Assembly (NCBI GenBank): GCA_030550095.1
Contig: JAUQQA010000005.1
Location: 23,603 to 87,602, forward strand
DNA length: 64,000 nucleotides
Reading direction: 5' to 3'
DNA from: Chloroflexota bacterium
GTDB taxonomy: Bacteria; Chloroflexota; Anaerolineae; J036; Brachytrichaceae
The position numbers and the translations under genes are program-made. Shown here piece by piece: positions 59,871 to 64,000 of this stretch. The notes beneath the pieces were generated by a model. That model saw nothing but the letters and a program-made list of their open reading frames with translations. It was not told the DNA's origin and searched no databases. How positions within the stretch are numbered: the first letter of the stretch is position 1; every line of letters starts with the position of its first letter.

Positions 59871-62800
59871 ATGAAAATCGAACGACGTTTTACACAATCA
59901 GGCAAAGATCCATTTGAATCTATTCGCTTTGTCAAGCGCAGCTCCACCATCCGCAACCCAGATGGCTCGGTTGTCTTTGAGATGCAGGATATCTTCGTGC
60001 CAGAGCATTGGTCCCAAGTGGCGGTGGACGTGCTGGCGCAAAAGTATTTCCGCAAAGCGGGCGTTCCCTCTAAAACTGTCCGCGTGCGCGAGAAGGGCGT
60101 GCCCGAGTGGCTCCAGCGCAGTGTCCCTGCGAAAGACGCAACGTTTGGGAGCGAGACCGACAGCCGTCAGGTTTTTCATCGTTTGGCGGGCACGTGGACG
60201 TATTGGGGCTGGAGGCACGGCTATTTTGACACTGAAGAGGACGCGCGCGCGTTTTACGACGAGCTGCGCTACATGCTCGCTATGCAAATGGCTGCGCCGA
60301 ACAGCCCACAATGGTTCAACACAGGTCTGCACTGGGCTTATGGGATCACCGGTCCTTCGCAAGGACATTACTACGTCGATCCGAAAACCAAAAAATTAGT
60401 TGCCTCTGAAGATGCTTACAGCCACCCACAGCCGCATGCGTGTTTCATCCAGTCGATAGAAGACGACCTCGTCAATGAAGGCGGCATCATGGATCTCTGG
60501 GTGCGCGAGGCACGGGTGTTTAAATACGGGAGTGGCACGGGGTCAAACTTCTCAAAAATCCGCGGCGAAGGCGAACCTCTCAGCGGCGGCGGAAAGTCCT
60601 CGGGCTTGATGAGCTTCCTCAAAATCGGCGACCGCGCTGCGGGCGCGATCAAAAGCGGCGGGACCACGCGCCGTGCCGCCAAGATGGTGATCCTCGATGT
60701 GGATCACCCCGACATCGAGCAGTTCATCGAGTGGAAGGTCGTCGAGGAGCAGAAGGTCGCCGCGCTGGTGGCAGGCAGCAAGCTTGCGAATAAGCACCTC
60801 AACGCCGTAATGCGCGCGTGCCACGAGTGGGAAGACCCCGCGACGCGCTTCGACCGCAAGAAGAACACCAAGCTCGCTAAAGCCATCGCCGAAGCACGCG
60901 CGGCGATGATCCCCGACAACTACATCCTGCGCGCCATTCAGCTCGCGCAGCAAGGCTACACCAGCTTGCAGTTTGCAGAATACAACACCGACTGGAACGG
61001 CGAAGCCTACGCGACCGTCAGCGGTCAGAACAGCAACAACAGCGTGCGCGTCACCAACGCTTTCATGCAAGCCGTGCTTGAGGACAAAGAGTGGGCGCTC
61101 TATTGGCGCACCGAGCTGGAGAAGGCAAAGCGCGAGGGACGCGCGCCAAAGCCCAAGCGCTTCGTGCGCGCGCGTGACCTGTGGCACAAGATCGCCGAAG
61201 CCGCCTGGCAGTGCGCCGACCCCGGCTTGCAGTTCCACGACACCATCAACGAGTGGCACACCTGCCCGAACGACGGCGAGATTCGGGCAAGCAACCCGTG
61301 CGTGACGGGCGACACGCTCGTGGCAACCGCGGAGGGAATGCGCCGCATTGACAGCCTGTTGCACGCACCTTTCGAAGTCCAAGGGAGCGACGGTCGGCTT
61401 CACAAAGTCGCTCCTGCCTTCTTCACGGGCTACAAGCCAGTGTATCGGTTGCGCACACGCTGCGGCTATGAGTTGAAACTAACAGCCGATCACCCCGTCT
61501 TCACCTTGAACCGCGGAGATGTGCCCGCTTACCTGCTCTCGACCAATGACCAGATCGCGCTGGCAAAGCCCAGCTTCGGGAAAGCGCACCTCGATGAGCG
61601 GCTTGCCGAGTTCATCGGCTTGCTCGTCGGTGGCGAAGGCGCGGCTGCGGTCACGCTCTCTCCAGCAGCACGGGTCAATGATGGGTTGAAGGAACACGCT
61701 CATGACGGTCGCGCGCGCCGCGCAACACACGTCACACAGCCACTTGTCCTGGATGAGGTCAAGCGCTATGCGGTGCTTGATGAGGGCAGTGAGGCGAAGC
61801 GCTTCACAGAAGAAGTTTTCAAGCTGGACCGTGACTCGGTTGCAGCCATCCTGCGCGGGTTGTTTACGGCGGACGGCACGGTTGCGAACTACAGCGATAA
61901 GAGCCAATACGTAGCACTGGACAGCACCAGCGAGGTTCTGCTGCAACAGGTGCAGCTCTTGCTCTTGGGATTTGGGATCAAGAGCAAGCTTTACCGAAAT
62001 CGCAGGTCGCTCGGCACCTTGGAAGCCGAGATGCCAGACGGGCATGGCGGGCGGCGGCGTTATCCGGTCAAACAGATGCACAGCCTGCGTATCAGCCGAG
62101 ACTCCAGGCAACGCTTTGAGCAAGAGATAGGTTTCATCCCAGGAAGCCCCAAGGCTGAGCAATTGGCACAACTCAACCGCGAAGTCGAAGTCGGTGCCTA
62201 TCACGACGACTTGCACGACGTAGTGGAAAGCCTGGAGTATTTGGGCGTGGAACCCGTGTACGACCTCACCGAGCCGACCACGCACCACTTCGTGGCGAAC
62301 GGCATCGTGGTTCACAATTGCTCGGAGTACCTCTTCCTCGACGACACGGCATGCAATCTTGCATCGCTGAACCTGCTGCGCTTCTACGACGAGGAAAAGG
62401 GCATCTTCCGCGTGGATGATTTCCGACACGCCGTCCGCTTGTGGACCATCGTGCTGGAGATCAGCGTGCTGATGGCGCAGTATCCGAGCAAGCGCGTGGC
62501 GCAGTTGAGCTACGAATTCCGCACCTTGGGCTTAGGCTACGCCAATCTCGGCGCGCTGCTCATGGTGATGGGCGTGCCGTACGACAGCGAGGAAGGGCGC
62601 GCCATCGCCGCGGCGATCACCGCCATCATGCACTGCCGCGCCTACGCCACCAGTGCCGAGATGGCACGCGATCTCGGTCCCTTCGAGGGCTTCGAGCGCA
62701 ACCGCGAGGCGATGTTGCGCGTGATCCGCAACCACCGCCGCGCCGCCTACAACGCGCCAGCGTCGGAGTACGAAGGCCTGAGCATCAAGCCAATGGGCAT

Positions 62801-64000
62801 CAAGCCCGAATTTTGCCCTGACTATCTGCTCCGCGCCGCGCGCGAGGACGCCGACCTGATGCTCTCCTTGGGCGAGCGCTACGGCTACCGAAATGCGCAG
62901 GTCACAACACTTGCCCCTACGGGGACCATCGGCTTGGTCATGGATTGCGACACCACCGGCATTGAGCCGGACTTCGCACTGGTCAAGTTCAAGAAGCTCG
63001 CCGGCGGTGGCTACTTCAAAATCGTGAATCAAAGCGTGCCGCCCGCCCTGCAACGCCTCGGCTACACCGAGGAGCAGGTGGATGCCATCGTGAAATATGC
63101 CGTGGGACACGGCACGCTGAAGGGATGCCCGCACATCAACCCCGAATCGCTCAGGGCAAAAGGCTTCACCGACGAAGTGCTTGCGCGCATCGAGGCAGCG
63201 CTGCCCAGCGCGTTTGAGCTGCGCTTCGCCTTCAACAAATGGACCTTGGGCGAGGACTTCTGCAAGCAGACGCTTGGGTTCACCGATGCGCAGCTCAACG
63301 ACCCGCGCTTCGATATGCTCAAGGCGCTCGGCTTCAGTGACGAGCAGATCGCTGAGGCGAACGATTACGTGTGCGGCACGATGACCGTCGAGGGCGCGCC
63401 GTTCTTGAAGCCCGAGCACTACGCCGTGTTCGATTGCGCCAACAAATGCGGTAAGCACGGCACGCGCTTCATCGCGCCCGAAGGGCACATCCTCATGATG
63501 GGCGCCGTGCAGCCCTTCATCAGCGGCGGCATCAGCAAGACGATCAACCTGCCCAACGAAGCCACCATCGAGGACGTGGCGAACGCCTACATGCTGAGCT
63601 GGAAGGTGGGCGTGAAAGCCAACGCGCTCTACCGCGACGGCAGCAAGCTCAGCCAGCCGCTGAACATCAGCGCGGACGACGAAGTGATCGAGGAAGCGCA
63701 AGCCATCGCTGAGGAAGTTGCCGCACAGCAGCCCATGCCGCAGACGCAGCAGCAAGTGATCGAGCGCGTGGTGGTGCGCTACCTCGCCAAGCAGCGCCGC
63801 TTGCCCAACCGCCGCGGCGGCTACACGCAAAAAGCCAAGATCGCTGGGCACACCGTCTTCTTGCGCACGGGCGAATACCCCGATGGCACCTTGGGCGAGA
63901 TCTTCATCGACATGCACAAGGAGGGCGCCGGCTTTCGCAGCTTGCTCAACTGCTTCGCCATTGCCGTCTCGCTCGGCTTGCAATATGGCGTGCCGCTTGA
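59871..64000 (+). CDS. nrdJ: Vitamin B12-dependent (class II) ribonucleotide reductase with intein; 3' end outside window
   Basis: The frame starts at the ATG at 59871 (GGGAG 4 nt upstream) and stays open to base 64000. The N-extein is 476 residues: [83 protein letters not shown] and [22 protein letters not shown]. After the intein the sequence resumes [22 protein letters not shown], later [24 protein letters not shown] and, near the edge, a Zn-finger-less C-terminal region with a TSCPAA-type tail not yet reached. These are marks of adenosylcobalamin-dependent NrdJ, which makes dNTPs without oxygen or iron. Its partner nrdR is upstream. Confidence 0.95.
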   Translation, partial: MKIERRFTQSGKDPFESIRFVKRSSTIRNPDGSVVFEMQDIFVPEHWSQVAVDVLAQKYFRKAGVPSKTVRVREKGVPEWLQRSVPAKDATFGSETDSRQVFHRLAGTWTYWGWRHGYFDTEEDARAFYDELRYMLAMQMAAPNSPQWFNTGLHWAYGITGPSQGHYYVDPKTKKLVASEDAYSHPQPHACFIQSIEDDLVNEGGIMDLWVREARVFKYGSGTGSNFSKIRGEGEPLSGGGKSSGLMSFLKIGDRAAGAIKSGGTTRRAAKMVILDVDHPDIEQFIEWKVVEEQKVAALVAGSKLANKHLNAVMRACHEWEDPATRFDRKKNTKLAKAIAEARAAMIPDNYILRAIQLAQQGYTSLQFAEYNTDWNGEAYATVSGQNSNNSVRVTNAFMQAVLEDKEWALYWRTELEKAKREGRAPKPKRFVRARDLWHKIAEAAWQCADPGLQFHDTINEWHTCPNDGEIRASNPCVTGDTLVATAEGMRRIDSLLHAPFEVQGSDGRLHKVAPAFFTGYKPVYRLRTRCGYELKLTADHPVFTLNRGDVPAYLLSTNDQIALAKPSFGKAHLDERLAEFIGLLVGGEGAAAVTLSPAARVNDGLKEHAHDGRARRATHVTQPLVLDEVKRYAVLDEGSEAKRFTEEVFKLDRDSVAAILRGLFTADGTVANYSDKSQYVALDSTSEVLLQQVQLLLLGFGIKSKLYRNRRSLGTLEAEMPDGHGGRRRYPVKQMHSLRISRDSRQRFEQEIGFIPGSPKAEQLAQLNREVEVGAYHDDLHDVVESLEYLGVEPVYDLTEPTTHHFVANGIVVHNCSEYLFLDDTACNLASLNLLRFYDEEKGIFRVDDFRHAVRLWTIVLEISVLMAQYPSKRVAQLSYEFRTLGLGYANLGALLMVMGVPYDSEEGRAIAAAITAIMHCRAYATSAEMARDLGPFEGFERNREAMLRVIRNHRRAAYNAPASEYEGLSIKPMGIKPEFCPDYLLRAAREDADLMLSLGERYGYRNAQVTTLAPTGTIGLVMDCDTTGIEPDFALVKFKKLAGGGYFKIVNQSVPPALQRLGYTEEQVDAIVKYAVGHGTLKGCPHINPESLRAKGFTDEVLARIEAALPSAFELRFAFNKWTLGEDFCKQTLGFTDAQLNDPRFDMLKALGFSDEQIAEANDYVCGTMTVEGAPFLKPEHYAVFDCANKCGKHGTRFIAPEGHILMMGAVQPFISGGISKTINLPNEATIEDVANAYMLSWKVGVKANALYRDGSKLSQPLNISADDEVIEEAQAIAEEVAAQQPMPQTQQQVIERVVVRYLAKQRRLPNRRGGYTQKAKIAGHTVFLRTGEYPDGTLGEIFIDMHKEGAGFRSLLNCFAIAVSLGLQYGVPL
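61299..62318 (+). other. Intein with LAGLIDADG homing endonuclease inside NrdJ
   Basis: 340 in-frame residues. N-terminal splicing block [17 protein letters not shown] with Cys1, block [14 protein letters not shown] (TxxH), dodecapeptides [10 protein letters not shown] and LRGLFTADG, each with the acidic residue before Gly, then the C-terminal blocks [23 protein letters not shown], ending His-Asn before Cys+1. The C-extein begins CSEY, so the scissile junction sits in the NPC|SE cysteine region that supplies the thiyl radical in ribonucleotide reductases. Removal by protein splicing should be needed for activity. The homing endonuclease keeps its acidic residues and may still be active. Confidence 0.95.

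Noticed and set aside
61479..62429. 316-codon minus-strand frame across the intein
   Set aside because: Spans the intein/extein boundary on the wrong strand; the intein blocks on plus explain the sequence.
62532..63983. 483-codon minus-strand open frame opposite nrdJ
   Set aside because: Antisense to well-conserved NrdJ C-extein; no domain seen.

Overview
The window reads as a GC-rich bacterial chromosome segment, most plausibly from the Chloroflexota (inference; no rRNA is present to settle it). Pointers are a LexA-type GAAC-N4-GTTC operator in front of lexA, a B12-dependent (class II) ribonucleotide reductase behind nrdR, an FtsA/FtsZ division cluster with a CvpA-like gene inside it, a two-subunit glycine decarboxylase (GcvPA) and an Flp-pilin-like micro-gene. 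Coding density is very high, many genes overlap by ATGA or GTGA, and several genes seem to be transcribed leaderlessly from TANNNT boxes lying 6-13 nt before the start codon.

Left part (1-20.4 kb), mostly plus strand: a branched-chain amino-acid ABC transporter (livK-H-M-G-F), plsY, a thioredoxin-type arsenate reductase-like protein, a convergent zinc metallopeptidase, the diadenylate cyclase, a GH4-fold protein that has lost its metal ligands, a minus-strand beta-helix protein, a glycerophosphodiesterase, tRNA-Ser(GGA), a J-domain protein with a hendecad-repeat tail, a nitroreductase, a long ribosome hibernation factor, comF with a small pilin-like gene, the principal sigma factor, a type III polyketide synthase, an AI-2E-type permease, a YuiH-type molybdoprotein and a 2-hydroxyacid dehydrogenase.

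Middle part (20.4-36.4 kb) is almost all minus strand: a beta-propeller protein, a Zn/Cd-type P-ATPase, lexA with its own operator, a Gfo/Idh/MocA oxidoreductase, gcvPA and gcvH, a TPP-riboswitch-controlled thiamine operon (thiamine pyrophosphokinase and thiamine-binding lipoprotein), then the branched-chain amino-acid operon ilvB-ilvN-ilvC-(ModF-like ATPase)-leuA. That operon starts with a strong promoter, a Leu/Val-rich leader peptide, a perfect antiterminator repeat and an intrinsic terminator: a complete-looking translational attenuator. A divergent FadR/GntR regulator with a palindromic operator sits on its other side.

A short, less GC-rich island (37.2-38.5 kb) carries a type II restriction-modification pair broken by three frameshifts. 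It is followed by an undecaprenyl-phosphate sugar transferase and two membrane proteins, one of them an NuoN/MrpD-like protein lacking the TM7 lysine.

Right part (42.3-64 kb, plus strand): a full dcw cluster (mraZ, rsmH, ftsL, ftsI, murF, mraY, murD, ftsW, murG, cvpA-like, murC, murB, ddl, ftsQ, ftsA, ftsZ) that lacks murE, then nrdR behind two NrdR boxes, and nrdJ, which runs off the right edge and is interrupted by a LAGLIDADG intein directly before the NPC active-site cysteine. No insertion sequence, prophage or CRISPR array was seen. No stretch longer than 300 bases is without a gene.
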